Shown: in pieces, positions 18,119 through 27,365 of the stretch
Position numbering within the stretch: position 1 is the stretch's first letter
Layout: every line of letters starts with the position of its first letter
NCBI RefSeq assembly: GCF_013912375.1
Contig: NZ_JACETV010000008.1
Coordinates: 124,001-188,000 of the forward strand
Direction: 5' to 3'
Source: Emticicia sp. BO119
GTDB lineage: Bacteria; Bacteroidota; Bacteroidia; Cytophagales; Spirosomataceae
DNA length: 64,000 bases
The notes under the pieces: generated by a model
What the model was told of the DNA's origin: nothing
Database searches by the model: none
Seen by the model: the letters and a program-made list of their open reading frames with translations, nothing else
Program-made: the position numbers and the translations under genes

Positions 18119-18352
18119 ATAAAAAATAAGGAGACTGCCTAAAACCCATTATCTGAATTTGTAGTTTACTAATTTTATCTCATTCATAAAAGTCAGATTT
18201 CTGACCCAATTCAGCACAAATTTTGCTGTGAATTTATCCAGGAGAAATAATAGACCAATTATATAATATTTTGTCTGAAATTTCATTATAATTCAACATT
18301 CACCAAAATTGATAAATGATAGCTTTCTGGACGAATGACTGTAGGACAGGTG

Positions 18353-18383
18353 CTTGAAAAAATCAAATTTTTTATTAAATTTG
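18353..18383 (+). promoter_or_regulatory. Promoter of the first S41 protease
   Basis: CTTG (18353-18356, one mismatch to TTTG), 19 bases, then TAAATTTG (18376-18383). The ATG follows 21 bases later. Confidence 0.45.
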
Positions 18384-18404
18384 AATGACGAAAATTAGCC
18401 TGCG

Positions 18405-19898
18405 ATGAAAAGAACTTTTACTTATATCCTGACAACCTTACTCTTATTCATTAGCGTATTTGCTTTTGCCCAATCTTATTCGGGCGAGCAAATTAAGGAA
18501 GATCTGAGCTCTCTGAAGAGTGAAATAGAAAAATATCACCCTGATCCTTTCAAATATATTTCTAAAGAAAAATATGAGGCTTTACATGATTCTATTGCGG
18601 GAACCATAAAAAGCCGATTAACGCTCCGTGAGGCTTATTTTGCGCTTTTACCTATGGTTCAGGCTATTGGCTGTGGACATACACACATGATGCTTGACCG
18701 TCGATTATTAGGAAAAAGTGCTTCGTCTTCCGAAAGACCTAAATATTTTCCGTTTAGTGTGCGCTTAATTAATGACCAGTTATTGGTATCGAGAAACTAT
18801 TCGGCTGATAAAAAGATTACACGTGGCACAGAAATAACTGAGATTGACGGACAACCCGTTAAAAAGGTTATTGAGAGTTTAGAGAAAAAATCTTATTATA
18901 ATGGTGACGGCATTAATCCAAATGCCCGTAAATATTATGCTATCAGGGAATTCAGGAAATTGTATTATTTATGGAAAGGCGAGCAGGAGACCTTCGCTAT
19001 TAGTTACCGTAAACAAGGGCAAGAAAAACTCAGAACCACTAAAATAGATGCCAAAGATACGTATTTTATGGAGAAGATGTTAGAAACACGATACCCTGAC
19101 GTTGATGAAGATACTACAGGGATGGTTTCTTACAGAGTTATTGATTCAACAAAAAAAGTAGCTATGGTTGATGTACGCTCTTTCATGTATGATTTCAATA
19201 ACATGAGCAGAGGAAATTTTGAAGGCGAAACCAAGAAAATTTTCAGAAAGTTACAGGAAAATAAAATCGAAAACCTGATTCTTGATCTGAGGGGTAATTC
19301 TGGTGGTCTATTGGAGTATTCTATCTTTTTGCTTAGATATTTTACCAATCAGCCATTTGACGCTTACCGATTGGGGTTTCGTGATGAAAGCTTACAGCGT
19401 TTGAAACAGGATTATAAAAAATATGATGGCGGCTATGCCAAAGAAGCGGCATCAAGACTGAACACAGAGTTTTCAGTCAGAAATCAGGATGGTTTCCTTG
19501 AAAGTAAATATGCCCAAAAGCAACGTCCGCACGATGAGTTCAGGTTTAACAAGAATGTATATGTATTGATGAACGGCGGTACTTTTTCAGCGGCTGCCTT
19601 GCTGGTATCCAAACTTCATAATATGGGTGTAGGTACTTATGTAGGTATGAGTTGTGGAGGAGCCTATGATGGCTGTTCAGCTGCGCAGTTTTCAACCATT
19701 CAATTGCCTAATACTTCTTTAGAAATTTCGTTGCCTTTAGGCAGAATATTGTATAATGTTGATGCCAAAAAGTATAATAAGCCTATTTTACAGCCTGATT
19801 TTGAAGTTAGTGCTAATCTTGACGACTTCCTTAACAACGAGGATACAGTTCTGAAATTCACTTTGGATCTGATTAAGAAAAACATTAAAATCAGATAA
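18405..19898 (+). CDS. Exported S41-family (C-terminal processing-like) peptidase
   Basis: The 497-residue protein has a signal peptide (residues 1-23, ending AFAQ). It has an N-terminal helical part, a PDZ-like region (about 120-165, TRGTEITEIDGQPVKKVIE) and the S41 core with LILDLRGNSGG near 290-300 and the nucleophile segment NGGTFSAAALL with Ser near 395. The family cleaves near C-termini of exported proteins. A CGGAYDGC motif follows the active site. A second, similar protein lies 78 bases downstream on the same strand. Substrate is unknown. Confidence 0.8.
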   Translation: MKRTFTYILTTLLLFISVFAFAQSYSGEQIKEDLSSLKSEIEKYHPDPFKYISKEKYEALHDSIAGTIKSRLTLREAYFALLPMVQAIGCGHTHMMLDRRLLGKSASSSERPKYFPFSVRLINDQLLVSRNYSADKKITRGTEITEIDGQPVKKVIESLEKKSYYNGDGINPNARKYYAIREFRKLYYLWKGEQETFAISYRKQGQEKLRTTKIDAKDTYFMEKMLETRYPDVDEDTTGMVSYRVIDSTKKVAMVDVRSFMYDFNNMSRGNFEGETKKIFRKLQENKIENLILDLRGNSGGLLEYSIFLLRYFTNQPFDAYRLGFRDESLQRLKQDYKKYDGGYAKEAASRLNTEFSVRNQDGFLESKYAQKQRPHDEFRFNKNVYVLMNGGTFSAAALLVSKLHNMGVGTYVGMSCGGAYDGCSAAQFSTIQLPNTSLEISLPLGRILYNVDAKKYNKPILQPDFEVSANLDDFLNNEDTVLKFTLDLIKKNIKIR

Positions 19899-19976
19899 TC
19901 TGCTTTTTTTCGTTAATTGAATATTCACAGAGGGGTTTATCTTTCTGATTAATTTATTTTATAGAGGTTTTGTTTA

Positions 19977-21434
19977 ATGAAAAAACTGCTCATTCTGTTC
20001 TTCTCGTTTATCAGCTTGTACAGCCATGCCCAGAAACAAACATTTTCAGTAGAAGAAGTCAGAGAAGATATGGCAGTACTGAAGCGGAAATTTGAAAAAC
20101 TACACCCCGGCATGTACTATTACAAAAGTAAAGAGGTTTACGAAAAACTCTATGATTCGCTCTATAATAGTCTTACCCAACCTCTTAGTTATTTAGAAGC
20201 CTATAAAGTATTAGCTCATTTAGTAACAGCCGTAGAAGATGGGCATACCGGTATAAGATTTGATGCCAATCGTTTTAATCACAAAAATGTAAAATATGTG
20301 CCGTTTTATCTGCGAAAGATTGGCGACAGCTATTATATAAGCCTCAATACTTCTCAAGATTCAACCATTGTAAGAGGTTCAGAGATTTTCAGAGTAAATA
20401 ACGAACCTATTGACGATCTCATCAGCAAACTGAAAATATTTGTATCAAGCGATAAGGGGAATGAAGCAACAAAAGAATATTATACCACTGGTTTATTCCC
20501 AAATTATTATTTAAGAGAGTATGGCGAAATTGACTCGGTAAGCATTACTTATCGCTTGCCTGATGGCAACGTTGTGCTCAGAAAAAAATTAGCTTGCCTG
20601 ACTAATGGTCAAATTAACAAAATTTCTGAAAAACGTTATAAGGCTTTTAAGAGGCCCAATTTATCTGTAAAAATAGTGGATAGTCTTAATCATATTGCTG
20701 TACTGGATATTACTACTTTCAGTATGACAGGTAATCCTCTTGATTTTGATCAGCATAAGTTTAGAAGAGCACTCCATAATAGTTTTAAAACCATCAGAGA
20801 AAAAGGGGTTGAGCATCTGATTATCGATTTCAGAGCCAATGGAGGGGGGTATGTTCCAAATATATCAAGATTACTTAAATACCTTTCTCCTAAGCCCTTT
20901 ACAATTATTGATACTGTTGCTTTTAAAAAAAGTGCTTATTTTGCTCTTGCCAAGCCTTATTATATCAGCCCGCCACTTATATTCTGGATGTTTTTCCCGA
21001 AACGAAAGGGTGAATTTATGTATAGGGTAAATAAAAACGGTAATAATCAAAAACCAGTTAAAGATTTGTCTTATAAGGGTAAAACCTATTTTTTAACAGA
21101 TCCGGGTTGTTATTCGGCCACTACTTTTACTCTAAATGTAGCCAAAGACCTTGGTATCGGGCAGGCATTCATAGGCCAGCAGGTTGGTGGTGCCAGTTGG
21201 GGTAGTTTTGCCGGAACATGGATTGATTTCAAACTACCTCATACCAAATACATTATTCATACACCTCTTTATAAAATCGTACACCGATTACCAAATCAAG
21301 CAAATAAAGGTTTTTTTCTGGATTTGGATTATGAAGTAAACCGTAATTATGAAGAGTTACTCAGAAATAATACAAGCGTCATAGATTTTACTGTCGGGAT
21401 GATTCGGGCAAGCAAGGACTCCCATATGAGATAG
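19977..21434 (+). CDS. Exported S41-family peptidase, paralogue of the upstream gene
   Basis: The 485-residue protein has a signal peptide (about 1-19, YSHAQ). Its start, FSVEEVREDMAVLKRKFEKLHP, parallels the upstream protein, which indicates tandem duplication followed by divergence. The S41 core has LIIDFRANGGGYVPN near 283 and DPGCYSATTFTL with the likely nucleophile Ser near 380. The residue before it is Tyr rather than Phe. The two proteins differ in the segment between the core strands, where this one has an extended PYYISPPLIFWMFFPKRKGE insertion. Probably part of a two-gene unit. Confidence 0.75.
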   Translation: MKKLLILFFSFISLYSHAQKQTFSVEEVREDMAVLKRKFEKLHPGMYYYKSKEVYEKLYDSLYNSLTQPLSYLEAYKVLAHLVTAVEDGHTGIRFDANRFNHKNVKYVPFYLRKIGDSYYISLNTSQDSTIVRGSEIFRVNNEPIDDLISKLKIFVSSDKGNEATKEYYTTGLFPNYYLREYGEIDSVSITYRLPDGNVVLRKKLACLTNGQINKISEKRYKAFKRPNLSVKIVDSLNHIAVLDITTFSMTGNPLDFDQHKFRRALHNSFKTIREKGVEHLIIDFRANGGGYVPNISRLLKYLSPKPFTIIDTVAFKKSAYFALAKPYYISPPLIFWMFFPKRKGEFMYRVNKNGNNQKPVKDLSYKGKTYFLTDPGCYSATTFTLNVAKDLGIGQAFIGQQVGGASWGSFAGTWIDFKLPHTKYIIHTPLYKIVHRLPNQANKGFFLDLDYEVNRNYEELLRNNTSVIDFTVGMIRASKDSHMR

Positions 21435-21470
21435 ATAATAAATATCTTCTGCAACAAATATTATAATAAT

Positions 21471-21503
21471 GTTACAAATTTTCGAATCATGAAAAATTGT
21501 AAC
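21471..21503 (+). promoter_or_regulatory. Hairpin just upstream of the SNF2 helicase gene
   Basis: GTTACAAATTTTC (21471-21483) and GAAAAATTGTAAC (21491-21503) pair over 13 bases with one mismatch around a 7-base loop. It ends 31 bases before the helicase ATG and 37 bases after the protease stop. It could terminate the S41 transcript or act in the helicase leader; there is no clean T-run, so the role is open. Confidence 0.35.
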
Positions 21504-21534
21504 TTCGGGGACTTTTTAGACACTTTCTTTAAAA

Positions 21535-24033
21535 ATGGCAATAACAAAATCCTCCAAAAGCAAAGCTGCAAAAAAAACTAAGGTAGAAAATCCAAAGAAA
21601 ATATCTTATTACCGAAAGCCTGAAAACCTTACACTTGACCAATGGCAGATAGTACTACGAAAGCAATTCGGTGAAGATAACGAACATGAGTTCAGGATTC
21701 TGAATCTTGGGAGTCAGGAGTTTTTCTCTGATTTTCAGGTAACCAATACACAAACTAACAATACGTATAAAGTAGCTATCAGAAGTGCCGACGATAGTCA
21801 GAATTTCTGTGAGTGTTTCGATTTTAAAACCAATCGGCTTGGCGTATGCAAACACATTAGTGCTGTAAAGCACCACTTAAGCCAAAGAAAAGGTTTTAAA
21901 ACAGCCATGAAAGGTGGTTTTCATCCTCATTATACCTCTGTATATGTGGACTACAGGCAAGGTCGGGAAATAAAAATACGCATAGGCTCTAATAAAAAAG
22001 AAGAATTTGAAGGGTTGGCCCAAACATATTTTAATGCCGAGAATACTTTGAAAGAAGCTTCATTTGGCGTTTTTGAATTATTTTTAGAAAAAGCAGCGGC
22101 TTTAAGTAACTCTTTCAGATGTTATCCTGATGCTCTCGATCTTGTGATAGCAGAGCGGGATAAAATTCGTCGGAGAGATTATTTATGGCGTATTATGCCT
22201 GATGGCGAAAACGATAAGTATTTTGATGATTTAATTAAAGCCACCCTATTCCCTTATCAGCGAAAAGGGGTGTTTTTTGCAGCCTTAGCCGGAAAAAGCC
22301 TGATTGCTGATGAAATGGGTCTTGGCAAAACCCTGCAAGCCATTGCTACAGCCGAACTCTATAAGCGTGAATTGGGTATTCATCGGGTATTGATTGTTTG
22401 CCCTACTTCGCTCAAATACCAATGGAAGGCCGAAATTGAGAAGTTTACTGATAGCAGTGTCTATGTAATTGAAGGTAGTTTACAAAAACGGAAAGACAGA
22501 TACTGGCGAAGTGATGCTTTTTATGTGGTTGTAAGTTATCATACCATGACACATGATTTAGACTGGCTTAACCGGATGGAACCAGATCTGGTGATTTTAG
22601 ATGAAGCCCAGCGTATCAAAAACTGGAAAACCAAGGTTTCCCAACAAATTAAGCGGATTGTTACACCTTACTCTATCGTACTGACAGGCACACCTTTAGA
22701 AAATAAATTAGAGGAATTGTATTCTATCATGCAGTTTATTGATGTGTATCGGTTGGGGCCGATGTACAGATTCCTGAATGAGCATCAGATTACCGACGAT
22801 TCGGGGCAGGTAATAGGATACAAGAATCTGAACAGAATTGCGGAGAATCTGAGAGATGTTCTGATTCGCAGAACTAAAAAAGAGGTTCTGTCAGAATTGC
22901 CTAAGCGAATGGATAAAAATCTGTTTGTGCCTATGACACCTCAACAAATGAGAATTCATGATGAATTTGGTGACAACGTAGCAAAAATAGTAAACAAATG
23001 GAGAAGATTTGGTTTTCTGAACGAAACTGACCGCAAGCGACTGGTATTGGCATTAAGCCAAATGCGAATGGTATGCGATAGTACCTATATTCTTGACCAG
23101 AAAACAAGATATGATACAAAAATTGATGAGGTGATGAATATTTTAGATGAAGTATTTGAAACCTCTGATGAAAAAGTGGTGATTTTCAGCCAATGGGAAC
23201 GCATGACTCGGCTGGTAGCACACGAATTAGAACAAAAGCAAATTAAATTTGAATATCTGTATGGGGGAGTAGAAAGTATTAAGAGAAAAGATTTATTAGA
23301 GAACTTTCAGAATAACCCGGAGAGTAAGGTATTTCTTTCAACTGATGCAGGAGGGGTTGGATTGAATTTACAGAATGCTTCTTTACTGATTAATTTAGAT
23401 ATTCCCTGGAATCCGGCTGTTTTAGAACAGCGTATTGCCCGCATTTACCGGTTGGGGCAAGAGAAAAATGTTTCTATTATCAATCTTATATCTTCAGGTA
23501 CTATCGAAGAAAGAATGCTTGACGTTTTACGGTTTAAAGGTGCTATGGCAAAAGGTGTTTTAGATGGCGGTGAAGACACTATTTTTGTGGGAGAGGACCA
23601 GTTCAGACAGTTTATGGATTCGGTTGAAAATCTGGTACCGCAAGAAGTAGCTACCACTGAAACGATAGATTCATCTGAAAGTGAAGAGGAAACTATTAAA
23701 TATGAATTGCCTGATGAACTTTTGGTAGATAAGCCTGAGGCTGCTACCACATTTATGGGAGATGATGATGTAAAGGAAACGAATCAACCTTCTGGTAGCG
23801 GAGCAAGTACAGATGCACCGCCTCAGGAATTAATACATAATGGCATTAATTTTTTTGCACAATTAGGCAAGACCTTAAAAAATCCTGAAGCGACAAAGGA
23901 ATTAATTGAAAGTATCATGCAAAAAGATGATTCTGGCAAGGTTTATCTGAAGATTCCAATTGAAAACGAAGAAGTAATTAACAATGCAGTACAGGCATTA
24001 AGTACTTTATTTGGGGCATTTATGAAACAATAA
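21535..24033 (+). CDS. SNF2-family helicase with SWIM zinc finger
   Basis: The 832-residue protein has a basic N-terminus and a SWIM-type zinc finger with Cys92, Cys94, Cys105 and His107 (CEC...CKH). The SNF2 ATPase follows: DEMGLGKTL near 259-267, the DEAQ box LDEAQRIKN near 355, LTGTPLENKLEELYS, and in the second lobe FLSTDAGGVGLNLQ and QRIARIYRLGQ. The C-terminal 150 residues are acidic and low in complexity (SSESEEETIKYE) and end in a helical segment. Such bacterial SNF2 proteins are thought to translocate on DNA or remodel nucleoprotein; the substrate is unknown. Confidence 0.9.
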   Translation: MAITKSSKSKAAKKTKVENPKKISYYRKPENLTLDQWQIVLRKQFGEDNEHEFRILNLGSQEFFSDFQVTNTQTNNTYKVAIRSADDSQNFCECFDFKTNRLGVCKHISAVKHHLSQRKGFKTAMKGGFHPHYTSVYVDYRQGREIKIRIGSNKKEEFEGLAQTYFNAENTLKEASFGVFELFLEKAAALSNSFRCYPDALDLVIAERDKIRRRDYLWRIMPDGENDKYFDDLIKATLFPYQRKGVFFAALAGKSLIADEMGLGKTLQAIATAELYKRELGIHRVLIVCPTSLKYQWKAEIEKFTDSSVYVIEGSLQKRKDRYWRSDAFYVVVSYHTMTHDLDWLNRMEPDLVILDEAQRIKNWKTKVSQQIKRIVTPYSIVLTGTPLENKLEELYSIMQFIDVYRLGPMYRFLNEHQITDDSGQVIGYKNLNRIAENLRDVLIRRTKKEVLSELPKRMDKNLFVPMTPQQMRIHDEFGDNVAKIVNKWRRFGFLNETDRKRLVLALSQMRMVCDSTYILDQKTRYDTKIDEVMNILDEVFETSDEKVVIFSQWERMTRLVAHELEQKQIKFEYLYGGVESIKRKDLLENFQNNPESKVFLSTDAGGVGLNLQNASLLINLDIPWNPAVLEQRIARIYRLGQEKNVSIINLISSGTIEERMLDVLRFKGAMAKGVLDGGEDTIFVGEDQFRQFMDSVENLVPQEVATTETIDSSESEEETIKYELPDELLVDKPEAATTFMGDDDVKETNQPSGSGASTDAPPQELIHNGINFFAQLGKTLKNPEATKELIESIMQKDDSGKVYLKIPIENEEVINNAVQALSTLFGAFMKQ

Positions 24034-24101
24034 AAGGCATATCTTACTCATTGGTATCTCATTACTGACACACTTGTTTCATTCAACAAAAAGAATTAAA
24101 A

Positions 24102-25604
24102 ATGAAAGAGAAAAACAATACAAACGATGTAATACTGATAGGTGCAGGAATTATGAGTGCTACTCTGGGTACTTTTCTGAAAAAACTTGAACCAAGCTGG
24201 CAAATAAAAATATTTGAGCGTATGGATAGGGTAACTGCTGAATCATCGGAAGCATGGAATAATGCCGGAACGGGTCATTCGGCTTTTTGTGAATTGAATT
24301 ATACCCCTGAAATGGAAGACGGAAGTATTAATATTGATAAAGCTGTAAAGATTGCGGCTTCGTTTGAAGTTTCGAAAGAGTTTTGGGCGACTTTGGTGCA
24401 GGAAGGTATCATCGCAGATCCAACAACTACACTTCGCCGGATTCCACATATGAGTTTTGTATGGGGAGATATAAACACCAAATACTTACACAAACGTTAC
24501 GATGCATTAAAGAAGCATCACCTTTTCAGCGATATGGAGTTTGCTGATGATTATGATAATATAGCCAATTGGATGCCTTTGATTATGGAAGGTCGTAACA
24601 GAAGTGAGAAATTAGCAGCTACATGTATGGATATAGGCACGGATGTTAACTTTGGAGCTTTGTCTCGTTCCATGTTCTCTTATTTAGAAAATGCCGATGG
24701 TGTTGAACTGAAATTACACCATGAAGTAGAAGACATCAGACGACTGGACAATGGTGACTGGCAATTGGAAATAAAAAATTCAGATACTGGAAAGACTCAT
24801 ATCTATACCTCAAAATTTGTGTTTATCGGCGCAGGTGGCGGATCTCTCCCATTACTCGAAAAATCCGATATTCCTGAGGGCAGAGGTTATGGTGGGTTTC
24901 CGATAAGTGGCAAATGGCTGGTATGTAACAAGCCAGATTTGGTAGAGCAACATTGCGCTAAAGTTTATGGTAAAGCGAGCGTTGGCTCCCCTCCTATGTC
25001 GGTTCCGCATTTGGATACCCGGATGATTGATGGCAAAAAAGCATTGCTTTTTGGGCCTTATGCAGGGTTTTCAACTAAATTTCTGAAACATGGGTCTTAT
25101 ATGGATTTACCTCAATCTATTAAATGGAGCAATATATGGCCTTTGATTTCCGCCGGAGTACATAATATTCCTTTAACCAAATATCTGATAGAACAGGTAA
25201 CACAATCGTCAGAAGACCGTCTGGAAGCTTTGTTAGAATATATGCCCACTGCAAAAATGGAAGATTGGGATCTCATGGATGCAGGGCAACGTGTTCAGGT
25301 AATAAAGAAAGACGAAAAAGAAGGTGGCATTTTAGAATTTGGCACTGAGGTAGTTTATGCACAAGATGGTTCTTTAGCGACTTTACTCGGTGCATCACCA
25401 GGAGCATCAACCTCTGTTTCTATTATGCTTGACCTGTTAAAAAAATGTTTCCCGGGCTTAGAAGCTACTGATTCATGGCAAAAAGAACTCAAAAGGCTGA
25501 TTCCTTCGTATGGACAGTCATTGGCAAAAGATGCTGCATTGGCCAAGAGGACTCGCGCCAGAACAACAGAGGTATTACATTTGAGGGAAATGGCATTCGC
25601 ATGA
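24102..25604 (+). CDS. mqo: Malate:quinone oxidoreductase
   Basis: The 500-residue flavoprotein oxidises malate to oxaloacetate and passes electrons to the quinone pool at the inner membrane. The N-terminal FAD motif is LIGAGIMSATLG (12-23). Family signatures follow: SSEAWNNAGTGHSAFCELNY, the region MDIGTDVNFGALSRSMF, GAGGGSLPLLEKS, and the C-terminal GASPGASTSVSIMLDLL. Length matches the usual 490-510. It ends in a 168-base convergent gap with the phosphodiesterase gene. Confidence 0.95.
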   Translation: MKEKNNTNDVILIGAGIMSATLGTFLKKLEPSWQIKIFERMDRVTAESSEAWNNAGTGHSAFCELNYTPEMEDGSINIDKAVKIAASFEVSKEFWATLVQEGIIADPTTTLRRIPHMSFVWGDINTKYLHKRYDALKKHHLFSDMEFADDYDNIANWMPLIMEGRNRSEKLAATCMDIGTDVNFGALSRSMFSYLENADGVELKLHHEVEDIRRLDNGDWQLEIKNSDTGKTHIYTSKFVFIGAGGGSLPLLEKSDIPEGRGYGGFPISGKWLVCNKPDLVEQHCAKVYGKASVGSPPMSVPHLDTRMIDGKKALLFGPYAGFSTKFLKHGSYMDLPQSIKWSNIWPLISAGVHNIPLTKYLIEQVTQSSEDRLEALLEYMPTAKMEDWDLMDAGQRVQVIKKDEKEGGILEFGTEVVYAQDGSLATLLGASPGASTSVSIMLDLLKKCFPGLEATDSWQKELKRLIPSYGQSLAKDAALAKRTRARTTEVLHLREMAFA

Positions 25605-25632
25605 GTCTATTTCGTGATTGAATAATTGCCTT

Positions 25633-25736
25633 AAACTCTGCTTTAAATAATTTGACCTGATTTGGCTGATTCTAATTGATTACTTAGAATAATTTATTAA
25701 AACCCGTGCAACTCTCAAATCAGGCTAATCAGAGTT
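25633..25736. repeat. Imperfect inverted repeat in the convergent gap after mqo
   Basis: AAACTCTGC (25633-25641) and CAGAGTT (25730-25736) bracket a second, inner pair of CTGATTTGGCTGATT-like and AATCAGGCTAATCAG-like segments. The arrangement is a large imperfect stem between two convergent genes and may stop transcription from both sides. Pairing was judged by eye. Confidence 0.3.
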
Positions 25737-25772
25737 CAGAATAGCAGTTTAAACTATTAATTATTAGCTTAC

Positions 25773-27023
25773 TCATTTCTTAATTATCCCCTGCAAGACT
25801 TTCACGTCACCATCAATGTTTGGTGGCACAGGTATTCCTAAGAGTGAAGCTACAAAAGGATAGACATGTATATTCTGAAATTCAGGAATTGTTTTTCTTT
25901 TTTTAACATTCGGGCCTTTGGCGTAGAAGATAGCTCCCATTTCAGGGGTAGTATATGGATCGAAACCGTGTGCCCCCCATACGTTTTTAGTCATAGGCCG
26001 TTTTGCCAGGCTTTCTCTTGAATAAAAACTGTACCCTGCCTCTGCGATGAGTGTTAAATCTCCGATACGGGGGTGATCATTATAATGAAGATTCTGAGGA
26101 ATATCTGCTTTTTTATAAACTTTGAAATGGTTTTGTCTGGTTGCAATGCTTTGCTGCACACTTTCTTCTATGGTTTTGTTTTTGAGAAAAATATTAGCGT
26201 GTGTACCACTATTTACGAAAACAAAGTCATTTTTATTCAAGCCCTCTAATAAATCTTCTATATAAATAAATTTATCTGCTTCATTTTTCATCTCATACAT
26301 ACCATGGTCTGAGGTCAGAATAACATTTACAGGTAAATCGATTTTCTTTAAGCCTTTCATCAACATCCCTACGAGGCTATCAGCTTCCATTACAGCAGCT
26401 TTTGTTTCAGAAGCATCAGGCCCATATTCATGGCCTTGAGTGTCTACCATTGAGAAATAGACAGTAATCAGGTGTGGGCGCTGAGGTTCAGGCAGATTCA
26501 GCCAGTCGAATACCCCTTGTACTCTTTTTTTATTGGACACCTTCTCATCATATATGTGATAATATGTTGGGTGAGTGCCTCCAACAGGAGCTTCAGAACC
26601 TACCCAGAAATAAGAAGCTGCTTTCATACCATTCTGTTGTACAAGCTGCCAAATAGGTATACCTCCGTAATAATATGGGTCTTCGACCTTATCTCTTTGC
26701 CTAATAGAATAGAAGGTATCCCTGTTTACATCATAAAAAGTATTATCGACCAACCCGTGATGCGCAGGATACAAACCCGTAACTAAGGTATAGTGATTCG
26801 GAAAAGTTTTACTTGGATATGACGGAAACATTTTAGTAGCCGCAGACCCTTTTTTAATGAATTTTTTAATGTGCTTTGGATTATATTTCTGTACATAATC
26901 GTGCCGGAATCCATCAAAGGAAACCATTACTATATAGGGTACTTCTTTAGACTGACTAAAAGCAGAGAAATTAAAAAAAAACAATAAGAGGCACGCAAAT
27001 ACATATCTTAATAATGGCGACAT
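25773..27023 (-). CDS. Exported ectonucleotide pyrophosphatase/phosphodiesterase (alkaline phosphatase superfamily)
   Basis: The 416-residue protein has a signal peptide (about 1-23, SAFSQ). It then has the metal-binding start VMVSFDGFRHDYVQKY and the nucleophile region PSYPSKTFPNHYTLVTGLYP, in which the Thr before FPNHY is the expected catalytic residue. The metal ligands ILTSDHGMYEM, the segment NVWGAHGFDPYTTPEMGAIF and the C-terminal His segment complete the fold. Such enzymes hydrolyse nucleotide or phosphodiester substrates in the periplasm. It is separated from mqo by a convergent gap. Confidence 0.88.
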   Translation of the reverse strand: MSPLLRYVFACLLLFFFNFSAFSQSKEVPYIVMVSFDGFRHDYVQKYNPKHIKKFIKKGSAATKMFPSYPSKTFPNHYTLVTGLYPAHHGLVDNTFYDVNRDTFYSIRQRDKVEDPYYYGGIPIWQLVQQNGMKAASYFWVGSEAPVGGTHPTYYHIYDEKVSNKKRVQGVFDWLNLPEPQRPHLITVYFSMVDTQGHEYGPDASETKAAVMEADSLVGMLMKGLKKIDLPVNVILTSDHGMYEMKNEADKFIYIEDLLEGLNKNDFVFVNSGTHANIFLKNKTIEESVQQSIATRQNHFKVYKKADIPQNLHYNDHPRIGDLTLIAEAGYSFYSRESLAKRPMTKNVWGAHGFDPYTTPEMGAIFYAKGPNVKKRKTIPEFQNIHVYPFVASLLGIPVPPNIDGDVKVLQGIIKK

Positions 27024-27046
27024 ACAGTTAGTTGTTGATGGTAAAA

Positions 27047-27089
27047 CATTTAAAAATTAAGCGCATCTTAAAAAATTTAAGATGCGCTT
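27047..27089 (-). terminator. Terminator of the 34-residue protein gene
   Basis: Arms 27059-27072 and 27076-27089 form a 14-bp perfect stem (AAGCGCATCTTAAA / TTTAAGATGCGCTT) with a 3-base loop. On the minus strand it is followed by AATTTTTAAATG. The stem starts 24 bases past the stop codon of the small gene. Confidence 0.75.
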
Positions 27090-27112
27090 ACAAATAAAAG
27101 GCAGAAATAACG

Positions 27113-27217
27113 TTAGTCTCGCTTACTATTGCGTTTTTCTTCCTTGGCAGCGCGTTTTTCTTTCAACGTTTTCGTTGACTCCTTTTTCGCTTCTTTTGCA
27201 GGCTTATCCTTTGCCAT
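27113..27217 (-). CDS. 34-residue lysine-rich small protein
   Basis: Reading the minus strand from ATG at 27217 gives a 34-residue protein that begins MAKDKPAKEAKKESTK and ends KRNSKRD followed by TAA at 27113-27115. It is strongly basic and helix-forming, has no signal peptide or transmembrane segment, and sits alone between the phosphodiesterase and the Tat-exported dehydrogenase. A strong terminator follows, which supports its being a real transcript. Small Lys/Ala/Glu-rich proteins of this kind may bind nucleic acid, but that is inference. Confidence 0.6.
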   Translation of the reverse strand: MAKDKPAKEAKKESTKTLKEKRAAKEEKRNSKRD

Positions 27218-27365
27218 ATCTTTAATTATTTAGTAATACTAAAGTAAATTAATGTATTTCTACAACCTTAACTAATATCAAATTGTTAAAAATTCTTTCA
27301 TGAATTTTCTTCCCCAATTTCAATATGCCGTATCTATCTTCCAATTAACCAATTTTGTCTTTCAA

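Larger units (their letters stand above)
18081..18404. other. Divergent intergenic region between nusB and the first S41 protease
   Basis: This 324-base AT-rich stretch holds the promoter-like elements annotated at 18111-18118 (minus) and 18353-18383 (plus). I found no open reading frame with a plausible start, no RNA gene and no strong hairpin in the remainder. Confidence 0.5.
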
